Notes: generated from the sequence alone by a model not told the origin. A stretch of 8,174 nt of DNA from Filomicrobium sp. (GCA_021775655.1 JAJFHK010000456.1:1-8174), one strand, 5' to 3'. Positions 1 through 6,604 are shown, numbered from the stretch's first letter. Program-made: numbers and translations.

Positions 1-2199
1 CTCGTTGACCCCGCCGATGGCTTGAACTTCGCCGAGCTGGTTCACCGAACCGGTAACTGCAATGCCTTGACGAATAGGAACGTCAGAGAGCGCCGACAGA
101 AGCGCATAGAGTTCAGTCGAAGAAGCACTGTCCCCATCGACGCCGCCATAGGACTGTTCGAATACAAGCGAAGCCGACAGTGCCAGCGGCCGCTCCTGTG
201 CAAACATGCCGGCGAGATAGCCCCACAGGATCATCACGCCCTTTGAGTGCAAAGGCCCGCCCAGCTTCGCTTCCCGCTCGATATCGACAACACGTCCCGG
301 ACCGAAACGGACCCGTGCTGTGATCCTGCTCGGTCGTCCAAACGAGAATGTGCCGAGCTGCAAAACCGACAGACCATTGATTTGTCCAACTTTGCGGCCC
401 TCGGTGTCGACCAGCACGATGCCACGTTCGAATGTCTCGTGATCGCGGTCGCGCAACCTGTCTGCGCGTTGCACCATTTCGTCAATTGCGCGGCGAACAT
501 CTTCACGGGTCGTGGTCGAGCGACCAGCCTGTCCGGCCCAGTAGTCGGCCTCGCGGACAATGTCGCCGATTCGCGAAACTTCAATCGACAGCTTATCGCG
601 ATCCCGCGCCATACGGCTGCCGTGCCCGATCACACCGGCCACGGCACCGGCGTCAAGCGGCCGCAAACCATGTTCTCCTGCAATCGCGGCAACGAGGCGT
701 GAATACAATTTGGTATTCTCTTCGGTTCGCTCAATGGTGTCGTCAAAGTCAGCCTGCACCTTGAACAGCTCCTGAAATTCAGGATCACCTTCGGCCAGGA
801 GGTAGTAAAGTTGCCGGTCGCCAAACAGTACGACCTTTATATCAAGCGGGATTGGTTCGGGATCGAGCGACTGGGTGGAAACAAGGCCGTGGGTTTCGGC
901 GGGTTGCTCAAGGCGAATTGATTTCGTGAGTAACGCGCGCTTGAGCGCCTCCCAAGTGAATGGCGATGTGAGGAGTTTGCGCGCATCGATCAGAAGCGTC
1001 CCACCATTGGCTTTATGAAGCGCGCCGGGCTTGATAAGGAGAAAGTCGGTAACGAGCGCGCCCATCTGCGCAATGTGCTCGATCCGTCCGATGACATTGC
1101 CATACGACGGATTGGTTTCCTCGACGACCGGTGCGCCAACTGCGCCAGCGCTTTGCGCGATGACGGCATTGACCATGTAGCGGCGAAATCGCGGGTCGCG
1201 CGACGAATCGATAGAAGTAGCAGAAGCGTTACCGTGTTCCGGCGAGCTGTCGGTCAGGAAAAATTGGGTGTTTGTAACGAGGTCTTTGGCAACGGCATTG
1301 AGATGGTCGAGCAGGCTTTCGTCGTCGCCGAATTCCGCAACGATATCGCTGAGCGTGTCTTTGACAACCGCTGAAGCGACCTCTTCGTTTAGGGCGCGGA
1401 GGTGCTTGCGCCGCTCCTTGTCCGCCCGCGGCACATCCGCGAGAATTGCCTGTAGCTCTTCCTGCAGGGATTCGATCGTCGCGCGGACTTCCGCTTGCAT
1501 CGAAGGGGGCACGGCCGCAAAGGCTTCTGGTTTTACCACCTTGCCTTCAAGCATCGGGGCAAGCGTGAACCCAAGCGGCGTCCGCAGCAGCGCGACGCCG
1601 TGCTCTTCGGCTTTTTGCCCCAGCGCCTGAAGCCGTTCTTCGGAGCGTCCGCCGTATTCCGCATCGAGCGCCCGGCTGCGGGCCTGATAATCTTCTCCCT
1701 CGAAGGCTGCCGGGATCGCCGCGCGCAACTCGTCGACGACTTCCACCATGGCCTTTTCGAATTTCCGGCCGCGCCCTTGTTCGAGCCGTATTGCACGCGG
1801 CTTGTTCGGCTCTTCGAAATTGTTGACGTAAATCCAATCATCCGGCGCAGAAGCTTCCTCAGCAAGCGAAGACAGCATTTCACGAACTGCTGCAGTCTTG
1901 CCTGATGCATCCGAACCCAGAACAAAGATATTGTAATCGTTACTTTTCATTCCGGCGCCGAAACTCAAGGCCCTTAATGCACGTTGCTGTCCGATTAGCC
2001 CTTGCAGTGGCTCAACGTCGCCGGTGGTTTTTAATCCCAGGGAATCTGGGTCGACTGTGCGGCGGAGCTCCTCGGCTGAGAGCGACGCGGCAGGCTGGTT
2101 GGTGTCCGTAGCCTTATTTGCGGCAACCTGCACGTCTGCATCCGGCGTGCTCTCTTTGGACTTTTCCTTGCCGCCCTTCTTCCCCAGCCCAAAGATCAT
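1..2199 (-). CDS. Lon-like ATP-dependent protease (AAA ATPase plus S16 peptidase), C-terminus cut off by window edge
   Basis: ATP-dependent serine protease of the Lon family branch related to E. coli YcbZ (LonH), probably a cytoplasmic quality-control or regulatory protease; substrates cannot be inferred. The minus strand reads open for exactly 733 codons to base 1. Seen in order: a charged Lys/Glu-rich N-terminus (1-35); Walker A GSDASGKT at residues 95-102; a helical charged middle (about 145-300); a Walker B-like GGTLLIDA at 399-406; and an S16 protease domain from about 590, with the nucleophile in GGVDGDSASS, Ser691. The Lys partner usually follows Ser by about 43 residues, in GSVNQLGEVQAIGGVNEK. 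The window ends at GGVNE, so the predicted Lys734 is the first residue lost. Family members are commonly near 800 residues, so perhaps 60-80 are missing. The start at 2199 is firm: the codon before it in frame is TGA, and a GGGGGGA Shine-Dalgarno-like run lies just upstream. The gene is divergent from the mmcB-like gene. Confidence 0.93.
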   Translation of the reverse strand, partial: MIFGLGKKGGKEKSKESTPDADVQVAANKATDTNQPAASLSAEELRRTVDPDSLGLKTTGDVEPLQGLIGQQRALRALSFGAGMKSNDYNIFVLGSDASGKTAAVREMLSSLAEEASAPDDWIYVNNFEEPNKPRAIRLEQGRGRKFEKAMVEVVDELRAAIPAAFEGEDYQARSRALDAEYGGRSEERLQALGQKAEEHGVALLRTPLGFTLAPMLEGKVVKPEAFAAVPPSMQAEVRATIESLQEELQAILADVPRADKERRKHLRALNEEVASAVVKDTLSDIVAEFGDDESLLDHLNAVAKDLVTNTQFFLTDSSPEHGNASATSIDSSRDPRFRRYMVNAVIAQSAGAVGAPVVEETNPSYGNVIGRIEHIAQMGALVTDFLLIKPGALHKANGGTLLIDARKLLTSPFTWEALKRALLTKSIRLEQPAETHGLVSTQSLDPEPIPLDIKVVLFGDRQLYYLLAEGDPEFQELFKVQADFDDTIERTEENTKLYSRLVAAIAGEHGLRPLDAGAVAGVIGHGSRMARDRDKLSIEVSRIGDIVREADYWAGQAGRSTTTREDVRRAIDEMVQRADRLRDRDHETFERGIVLVDTEGRKVGQINGLSVLQLGTFSFGRPSRITARVRFGPGRVVDIEREAKLGGPLHSKGVMILWGYLAGMFAQERPLALSASLVFEQSYGGVDGDSASSTELYALLSALSDVPIRQGIAVTGSVNQLGEVQAIGGVNE

Positions 2200-2343
2200 T
2201 CATCCCCCCATTTCTTGCTCGCCACCGCCATGACATTCACTGTGCGAGCAGACAGAACTTGCCAGACCCGCCTTGACGGCGGCCGCGGCCTTGCCGCAGC
2301 TTCTTAATAATCACCTTTGTCTCAACGACTTTGGGGCACTTCC
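2200..2343. other. Divergent intergenic region between the Lon-like protease and mmcB-like genes
   Basis: This 144-base spacer must carry start signals for both flanking genes. It contains a perfect 10-base palindrome GGCCGCGGCC (2281-2290) and a short AT-rich patch TTAATAAT (2304-2311). I could not pair that patch with a convincing -35 element at normal spacing on either strand. There is a lone GAAC (2257-2260) but no GTTC-N7-GTTC or GAAC-N7-GAAC, the alphaproteobacterial LexA box. Promoter positions are therefore unknown. Confidence 0.5.
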
Positions 2344-2853
2344 ATGACCTCAATGCCCAATAATCCACTGGGACCGACCAATTCCCCACCCCAAGACGGC
2401 CGCCAGTCCGAAGCCGCCTGCGATATCGCACGCGGTGTAGCCCGCCTGTTACGCGCCCACGGCCTCGTTGCCGTAGCCGAATTCACGCTGCCAAATGGCC
2501 GCCGGGCCGACGTGATGGGACTCTCCGACAAGGGTGACTTATGGATATTGGAAATCAAATCCTGTCTGGCGGACTTCCGCGCCGACAACAAATGGCCGGA
2601 GTATCAGGAGTTCTGCGACCGATTCTTTTTTGCGGTGGCGCCTGACTTTCCCATTGAAATTCTGCCAGCCGGAACCGGCCTTGTTCTGGCTGATCGCTTC
2701 GGTGGGGAAATTGAGCGCCATGCAGAGGAACTGCGTTTGCCTGCCGCACGCCGCAAGGCGCTGACTTTGCGACTGGCACGCGTCGCAGCTGAACGATTAG
2801 CCCTGCTGCACGATCCTGATCTTGCCACGCGCCTCAACGCACTCAAAGCTTGA
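2344..2853 (+). CDS. mmcB: MmcB-family DNA repair protein (DUF1052, PD-(D/E)XK-like)
   Basis: Predicted 169-residue cytoplasmic protein of the MmcB family. The Caulobacter crescentus member is an SOS gene involved in mitomycin C resistance, and the fold is predicted to resemble restriction-type nucleases; the biochemical activity is not settled. Seen here: the core E46-F-T-L-P-NGRRADV (D56), then DLWILEIKS (E70, K72), DF (D77) and DNKWPEYQEFCDRFFFAVA. The D56...E70-x-K72 spacing fits the PD-(D/E)XK pattern, so the likely metal-binding residues are intact. After about residue 125 comes an Arg/Ala/Leu-rich helical tail. The start is uncertain. ATG 2344 has GGGG about 7-8 bases upstream and is preferred; ATG 2353 gives 166 residues; a TTG at 2317 extends the frame nine codons but has no ribosome-binding site. 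The gene stands alone, converging on ppk2 32 bases downstream. Confidence 0.88.
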   Translation: MTSMPNNPLGPTNSPPQDGRQSEAACDIARGVARLLRAHGLVAVAEFTLPNGRRADVMGLSDKGDLWILEIKSCLADFRADNKWPEYQEFCDRFFFAVAPDFPIEILPAGTGLVLADRFGGEIERHAEELRLPAARRKALTLRLARVAAERLALLHDPDLATRLNALKA

Positions 2854-2884
2854 GCCAATTCCCCGGCAACCGGCCGCAACCCGC

Positions 2885-3802
2885 TTAATCGGACTCATCC
2901 GCATCGGATTCATAAAAGAATTCAGGCCCCGAACCGATGATCAATTCGTCACCCTTCCCGATCGATTTCTCATCCTTGTCTTGGTAGTCAAAGTTATTGA
3001 GGATCAGCCGGATTACTTCCAGACGAGCGCGCCGCTTATCGTTCGAGCGGATCACCGTCCAAGGCGTTTCAGTCGTATGGGTGAAGCGGAACAGGTCGTG
3101 CTTGGCTTCGGTATAGGCGTCCCACATACCAATTGCTTTGAGATCGATTGGCGAAAGCTTCCAGCGCTTCAAAGGGTCGTGCTGGCGATCATGCAAACGC
3201 TTCAGCTGCATTTCGCGCCCTATCGTCAGAAAGATCTTAAAAAGATGAATGCCATCGCGGGTTAAGAGCGATTCGAACTGCGGGGCTTCACGAAGAAAGT
3301 CAGCGAGTTGGTTATCGGTACAAAACCCCATGACCCGCTCAACGCCGGCACGATTGTACCAGGAGCGGTCAAACAGGACCATGTCACCGCTGGTCGGCAT
3401 GTGTGGCACGTAACGTTGGAAGTACCATTGCCCGCGTTCAGTCTCGGTTGGCTTGGTCAAAGCAACAGCGCGCGCGTGTCTTGGGTTCAGATGTTGCATG
3501 AAACGTGCAATGCAGCCGCCCTTGCCGGCAGAATCGCGGCCTTCGAAAACGATGACGATTCGGTCCTCGGATTTCCGGGTATGGCTCTGCAACTTCAAAA
3601 GCTCAATTTGTAGAAGCCGCAGCTGTTCTTCGTAGTCGTTCCTCTTGAGCCGTCTTGAATAAGGGTAGCCTCCCGAGGTCAGCGCGTTTTCCTTGATCCA
3701 ATCCGGCAGCTCCGGCTCATTGAGGTCGAATGTGCCGAAGTCGAGCTTGACCTCTGGGTTATCCTCACCATTTCCGGAGCGCGATTTCTTTCGATCGGGC
3801 AT
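2885..3802 (-). CDS. ppk2: Polyphosphate kinase 2 (PPK2, class I type)
   Basis: Transfers phosphate between inorganic polyphosphate and nucleotides. Class I enzymes typically make ATP/GTP from the diphosphates and polyphosphate, and can run in reverse; cytoplasmic. The 305-residue length and single kinase domain fit class I. Seen in order: an acidic N-terminal extension (1-45); YPYSRRLKRNDYEEQLRLLQ leading into a helix (47-73); Walker A GRDSAGKG (88-95, Lys94); the segment after it with GQWYFQRYVPH (124-134); Walker B LFDRSWYNRAGVERVMGF (143-160, Asp145/Arg146); the lid with DPLKRWKLSPID (209-220); TPWTVIRSNDKRRAR (246-260); and an acidic tail ESDADESD. All key motifs are intact. The start ATG at 3802 has AAGGAG nine bases upstream (3812-3817 on the plus strand). 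It is divergent from phoR, which ties it by position to phosphate control. No Pho box is visible in the shared spacer, so PhoB control is unproven. Confidence 0.95.
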   Translation of the reverse strand: MPDRKKSRSGNGEDNPEVKLDFGTFDLNEPELPDWIKENALTSGGYPYSRRLKRNDYEEQLRLLQIELLKLQSHTRKSEDRIVIVFEGRDSAGKGGCIARFMQHLNPRHARAVALTKPTETERGQWYFQRYVPHMPTSGDMVLFDRSWYNRAGVERVMGFCTDNQLADFLREAPQFESLLTRDGIHLFKIFLTIGREMQLKRLHDRQHDPLKRWKLSPIDLKAIGMWDAYTEAKHDLFRFTHTTETPWTVIRSNDKRRARLEVIRLILNNFDYQDKDEKSIGKGDELIIGSGPEFFYESDADESD

Positions 3803-4014
3803 TTACTACTGCTCCTTCCCAACGAGCGAACGAAGATCGGTCATGTTAACCTGAGACACTCTTACGACGGATCGCATCGGTTGCAACTGGGGCCCACGGT
3901 CCGAAACACCAATATTTGCAAGTGTTCTGCGAGTTGGAGTCCTATAGAATATCATTTGACGGCTCAATCGGCGCTTACGCGCCCATCGAGTCGCCACACG
4001 GATTGGAGTTGATT
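3803..4014. promoter_or_regulatory. Divergent ppk2 / phoR intergenic region with a possible -10 for phoR
   Basis: Spacer of about 212 bases between the ppk2 start and the phoR start. The sequence TATAGAAT (3943-3950) resembles a -10 element on the plus strand and would put a phoR transcript start near 3957, upstream of the chosen translation start. A TTGCAA (3916-3921) lies 21 bases before it, too far for a standard -35. No pair of CTGTCAT-like half-sites with 11-base spacing was found on either strand. Position and strength are inference. Confidence 0.25.
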
Positions 4015-5145
4015 GTGGCAATGGCCCCGTTTAATCGCGGTGTTTACTTACCGAGTGTCGCGCCACCCAAGCAAACTGACCGCACCCGAGCAGCGTCGTC
4101 AGACGACAGCTGGCGGGCAATCATCAATGCATTGCCCGACGCCGCACTAACAATCGATGCTAACGGCGTGATTTCGCACCAGAACGAAAAAATTCCCTCG
4201 CTGTTTCCCGAGATGCGCGTTGGCAAGGCGATGGACCAGCTCCAACGCGACCCCGATCTGATGTCGGCAATTGCAAAAGCGCTTGAGGCTCCATGTCTGG
4301 CAATTGTCGTGAAATTCGTAGAACGCTTCCCATTTACACGCACAATCGAAGCAACGGTGACACGCCTGGACCCCCGCCTCGAATCGGCTTGCCTTGTAAT
4401 TACCTTCCGAGACCTGACCGAGCACGAGAGGCTGGAGCGAATGCGCGCCGACTTCGTCGCTAATGCCAGCCACGAGTTACGCACCCCGCTTGCCGCCCTC
4501 CAAGGCTATGTCGAAACCTTGCAGGGCCCTGCCCGTGACGACGAAGCCGCGCGCGTGCGTTTCCTCGGTATTATGTTGTCGCAAGCCCAACGCATGTCGC
4601 GACTGGTCGATGATTTGCTTTCGCTTTCCCGTGTAGAGATGCGCGCGCATCTGACACCTCAGGGCCGGGCTGATATCAGCGATATCGCCGCCGACGTGGT
4701 CCAATCCCTTGAGTCGATTGCTTCTCAGCAGGGGACGGCAATAGAACTGACCCGCCTAAATGACCCAGCCTTTATCCGCGCGGATCGCGATGAAGTCGTT
4801 CAGGCGCTGCAAAACCTCGTTCACAACGCCCTCAAGTACGGCCGCGAGAACGGGCGGGTCCGCGTCATCGTTACTCGCCAAAATGATGCGAAAAGCGGCT
4901 CCAGCAAGCTGTCCGTTTCGGTCAAAGACGACGGACACGGCATCGAAGCCAACCACCTTCCCCGACTCGTTGAACGCTTTTATCGGGTCAACCCTGCCTC
5001 CAGCCGTGAAAAAGGCGGCACCGGTCTTGGGCTGGCCATCGTCAAACACATCATGGCGCGGCACCGGGGCGACCTTACCATCGCCTCAGAACTCGGCAGT
5101 GGATCCACCTTTACGTTATCTTTTGACGAACTACCGGTTGGATGA
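4015..5145 (+). CDS. phoR: Phosphate-regulon sensor histidine kinase PhoR, apparently soluble
   Basis: Histidine kinase that would phosphorylate, and when phosphate is plentiful dephosphorylate, PhoB in response to Pst/PhoU signalling. Numbering from ATG 4021 (374 residues): PAS-like domain about 30-135 (WRAIINALPDAALTIDANGV to VITFRDLTEHERLERMR); HisKA with phospho-acceptor His151 in NASHELRTPLAAL; then the ATPase N box NLVHNALKY (Asn265, Asn269), G1 DDGHGI (303-308), F box ERFYRV (318-323) and G2 GGTGLGLAI (332-340). All catalytic boxes are intact. Assignment to PhoR rests on the PAS-HisKA-HATPase layout and on pst genes directly downstream on the same strand. No hydrophobic stretch long enough to cross the membrane is visible, although PhoR proteins usually have N-terminal anchors. 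The start is ambiguous: GTG 4015 has GGAG six bases upstream, while ATG 4021 has the same GGAG twelve bases away. An upstream TTG at 3916 adds only non-hydrophobic residues and lacks a ribosome-binding site. Confidence 0.9.
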   Translation: MAMAPFNRGVYLPSVAPPKQTDRTRAASSDDSWRAIINALPDAALTIDANGVISHQNEKIPSLFPEMRVGKAMDQLQRDPDLMSAIAKALEAPCLAIVVKFVERFPFTRTIEATVTRLDPRLESACLVITFRDLTEHERLERMRADFVANASHELRTPLAALQGYVETLQGPARDDEAARVRFLGIMLSQAQRMSRLVDDLLSLSRVEMRAHLTPQGRADISDIAADVVQSLESIASQQGTAIELTRLNDPAFIRADRDEVVQALQNLVHNALKYGRENGRVRVIVTRQNDAKSGSSKLSVSVKDDGHGIEANHLPRLVERFYRVNPASSREKGGTGLGLAIVKHIMARHRGDLTIASELGSGSTFTLSFDELPVG

Positions 5146-5202
5146 TTGATAAGTACCGGCAGAAGAATCGCCAAAAATAACAATGGGAACGTAGTAGTAC
5201 TG

Positions 5203-5219
5203 TCGGGGCCGCCCCCCGA
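5203..5219 (+). other. GC-rich hairpin downstream of phoR
   Basis: TCGGGG (5203-5208), loop CCGCC and CCCCGA (5214-5219) form a perfect 6-bp stem 57 bases after the phoR stop. No T-run follows, so it is not a canonical intrinsic terminator. It may slow polymerase or protect the 3' end of the phoR transcript, or it may be incidental. Confidence 0.3.
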
Positions 5220-5302
5220 ATCAAGTCGAGGAAATACGTTGGCACCCATGATTCCTGTGGAAGAGTGCGACAAACGTGCTCCGCGCCGATCTAAGACAAC
5301 AA

Positions 5303-5320
5303 CTGTCATGCGCCTGTAAT
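5303..5320 (+). promoter_or_regulatory. Pho box (PhoB binding site) of pstS
   Basis: Two direct repeats, CTGTCAT (5303-5309) and CTGTAAT (5314-5320), are separated by GCGC and so repeat every 11 bases. The known Pho box is two CTGTCAT-type half-sites with this spacing; only one of the 14 repeat bases differs from the ideal. It lies 101 bases before the pstS ATG and on the coding strand, as expected for an activating site in which phosphorylated PhoB replaces the -35 contact. The matching -10 would fall near 5328-5338, where TACCCGAT is only a weak fit. It predicts induction of pstS, and likely of the downstream pst genes, by phosphate starvation. Confidence 0.85.
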
Positions 5321-5353
5321 AAACCAGCGCTACCCGATGCTCCTGAGTGCACA

Positions 5354-5412
5354 CCGGCACTCGCCGGAGGCCTCGAATGGCCTCCGAGGGCAACCTTTAC
5401 CAAGGTACTCGG
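5354..5412 (+). promoter_or_regulatory. Chain of three overlapping hairpins in the pstS leader
   Basis: Three inverted repeats overlap end to end between the Pho box and the pstS ATG. Hairpin A: CCGGC (5354-5358) / GCCGG (5363-5367), loop ACTC. Hairpin B: CGGAGGCC (5365-5372) / GGCCTCCG (5379-5386), 8 bp, loop TCGAAT. Hairpin C: CCGAG (5384-5388) / CTCGG (5408-5412), containing an inner stem ACCTT (5393-5397) / AAGGT (5402-5406), loop TACC. A shares 5365-5367 with B, and B shares 5384-5386 with C, so neighbours exclude one another. The right arm of C includes the first two G of the GGGG (5411-5414) that serves as Shine-Dalgarno for ATG 5421. The pairing is seen in the sequence; a regulatory role is inference. 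Confidence 0.45.
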
Positions 5413-5420
5413 GGTTTAAT

Positions 5421-6473
5421 ATGAGCAAACGTACGGTTCTAGCTGCAGCAGCCATATGCGCTGCAGCTTTCGCTCCAGCAATGCAGGCTGAGGCCCGCGA
5501 AATTAAGATCGTCGGTTCATCGACGGTTTTCCCATACACTCAGGCAGTTGCCGAAGAATTTGCTAAAACGGGCGGCAAGGCACCGACGGTCGAATCGACC
5601 GGAACCGGTGGCGGAATGAAGATCTTCTGCGCCGGCGTTGGCGAAGGCCATCCCGACCTCACAGGTGCTTCCCGCGCCATGAAGTCGTCGGAAAAGGAAC
5701 TCTGCGATAAGAACGGCGTCAATGACGTCACCGAAGTCCTGCTTGGCTACGACGGACTGTCGATTGCCAACTCGCGCAAGGGCACGAAGTTCTCGGTCAC
5801 CAAAGCCCAAGTTTATCAGGCTCTCGCTGCCAAGGTTCCAGTCGATGGCAAGCTCGTCGACAACCCCTACAAAAAGTGGTCGGACATCGACAAGGCGCTT
5901 CCTGACCAGGACATCATAGCCTACGGTCCTCCGCCGACTTCTGGTACACGCGACGCTTTCGTTGAGCTGGTGTTCCATCACGTCTGCAAGAAGAGCAAGG
6001 AAGGCTATTGGGCTGAAATCGCCAAGGATAAAAAGGCCCAGAAGAAAGCCATCAAGGCCGACTGCACTGCAATGCGCACCGATGGTCCGTTCATCGAAGC
6101 TGGTGAAAACGACAACCTGATCGTTCAGCGTCTCGACGCTGATCCGAAGGCTGTTGGCATCTTCGGCTACTCGTTCCTGTTCGAGAATCAGGACAAGCTA
6201 CAGGCCCTGCAGATCGGCGGCACAGAGCCTTCGATGGATACCATCGCATCGGGCGAATATGGCATCTCGCGTCCTCTGTTCATTTACATCAAGAACGCTC
6301 ACCGCAAGGTCATCGACGGCATGGACGCCTTCATCAAGGAATATGTGTCCAGCAAGGCGATGGGCGACGGAGGTTATCTCTCCGAGCGTGGACTTGTAGT
6401 GCTTCCTGCTGACAAGCTGAAGGAAGTCCAGGACAGTGCCCTCAATGCGAAGAAGATGGCTGCTGTGAACTAA
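5421..6473 (+). CDS. pstS: Periplasmic phosphate-binding protein PstS
   Basis: Captures inorganic phosphate in the periplasm and delivers it to the PstCAB transporter. From ATG 5421 the product is 350 residues. It begins with a Sec signal peptide: MSKR, an Ala-rich hydrophobic core, and AEA (23-25), with predicted cleavage before Arg26. No lipobox is present. Mature motifs: VGSSTVFPY (31-39), STGTGGGMK (59-67), DLTGASRAMK (79-88), PPTSGTRDAF (171-180; the SGT loop and Arg177 are likely phosphate ligands) and GDGGYLSERGLVVLP (315-329). Four Cys (70, 95, 189, 215) could form two disulfides. An in-frame ATG at 5337 adds 28 polar residues ahead of the signal peptide and is rejected. ATG 5421 has GGGG six bases upstream. 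Expression is probably driven from the Pho box at 5303-5320. It is the first pst gene and is separated from pstC by 131 bases with a strong hairpin, consistent with higher expression than the membrane subunits. Confidence 0.97.
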   Translation: MSKRTVLAAAAICAAAFAPAMQAEAREIKIVGSSTVFPYTQAVAEEFAKTGGKAPTVESTGTGGGMKIFCAGVGEGHPDLTGASRAMKSSEKELCDKNGVNDVTEVLLGYDGLSIANSRKGTKFSVTKAQVYQALAAKVPVDGKLVDNPYKKWSDIDKALPDQDIIAYGPPPTSGTRDAFVELVFHHVCKKSKEGYWAEIAKDKKAQKKAIKADCTAMRTDGPFIEAGENDNLIVQRLDADPKAVGIFGYSFLFENQDKLQALQIGGTEPSMDTIASGEYGISRPLFIYIKNAHRKVIDGMDAFIKEYVSSKAMGDGGYLSERGLVVLPADKLKEVQDSALNAKKMAAVN

Positions 6474-6509
6474 GTGCCCTAGCGCAATAGTTCTGGATAT
6501 TCGATAAGT

Positions 6510-6537
6510 GGCGGCGGCTGCTCAGGTGGCCGCCGTC
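6510..6537 (+). other. Strong GC hairpin between pstS and pstC
   Basis: GGCGGCGGC (6510-6518) can pair with GCCGCCGTC (6529-6537) around a 10-base loop, giving a 9-bp stem with one G-U pair. It lies 36 bases after the pstS stop and 67 bases before the pstC start. No T-run follows, so complete termination is unlikely. A plausible role, inferred from binding-protein genes of other ABC operons, is protecting the pstS 3' end or partial attenuation so that PstS outnumbers PstC. Confidence 0.5.
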
Positions 6538-6604
6538 CGTCCTGCTCGAAGTTGGTGAATTGGCATTGTCCTAAGACACTGCTGGCGCCGAAAAGGCTAA
6601 CAAG

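Noticed and set aside
247..1905. Several plus-strand open frames of 110-150 codons across the left quarter
   Set aside because: They lie opposite the Lon-like protease, whose frame is continuous for 733 codons with recognisable motifs; the plus-strand translations show no domain.
2281..2290. Palindrome GGCCGCGGCC as an operator
   Set aside because: A short GC-only palindrome is expected by chance in this GC-rich DNA, and no second copy or known motif supports it.
2863..2873. CCGG-CAA-CCGG between the converging mmcB and ppk2 genes as a terminator
   Set aside because: The stem is only 4 bp with a 3-base loop and no T-run on either strand, so it is not supported as a terminator.
5200..5206. 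CTGTCGG, a possible extra Pho half-site
   Set aside because: There is no matching half-site 11 bases on either side.
5248..5319. 23-codon frame starting ATG ATT CCT before pstS, a possible leader peptide
   Set aside because: Its end overlaps the Pho box, so it would lie upstream of the PhoB-driven transcript; the GAGGAA upstream is too far from the ATG.
5337..5420. Upstream in-frame ATG extending PstS by 28 residues
   Set aside because: It would put polar residues ahead of a good signal peptide, has no ribosome-binding site, and runs through the hairpin leader.
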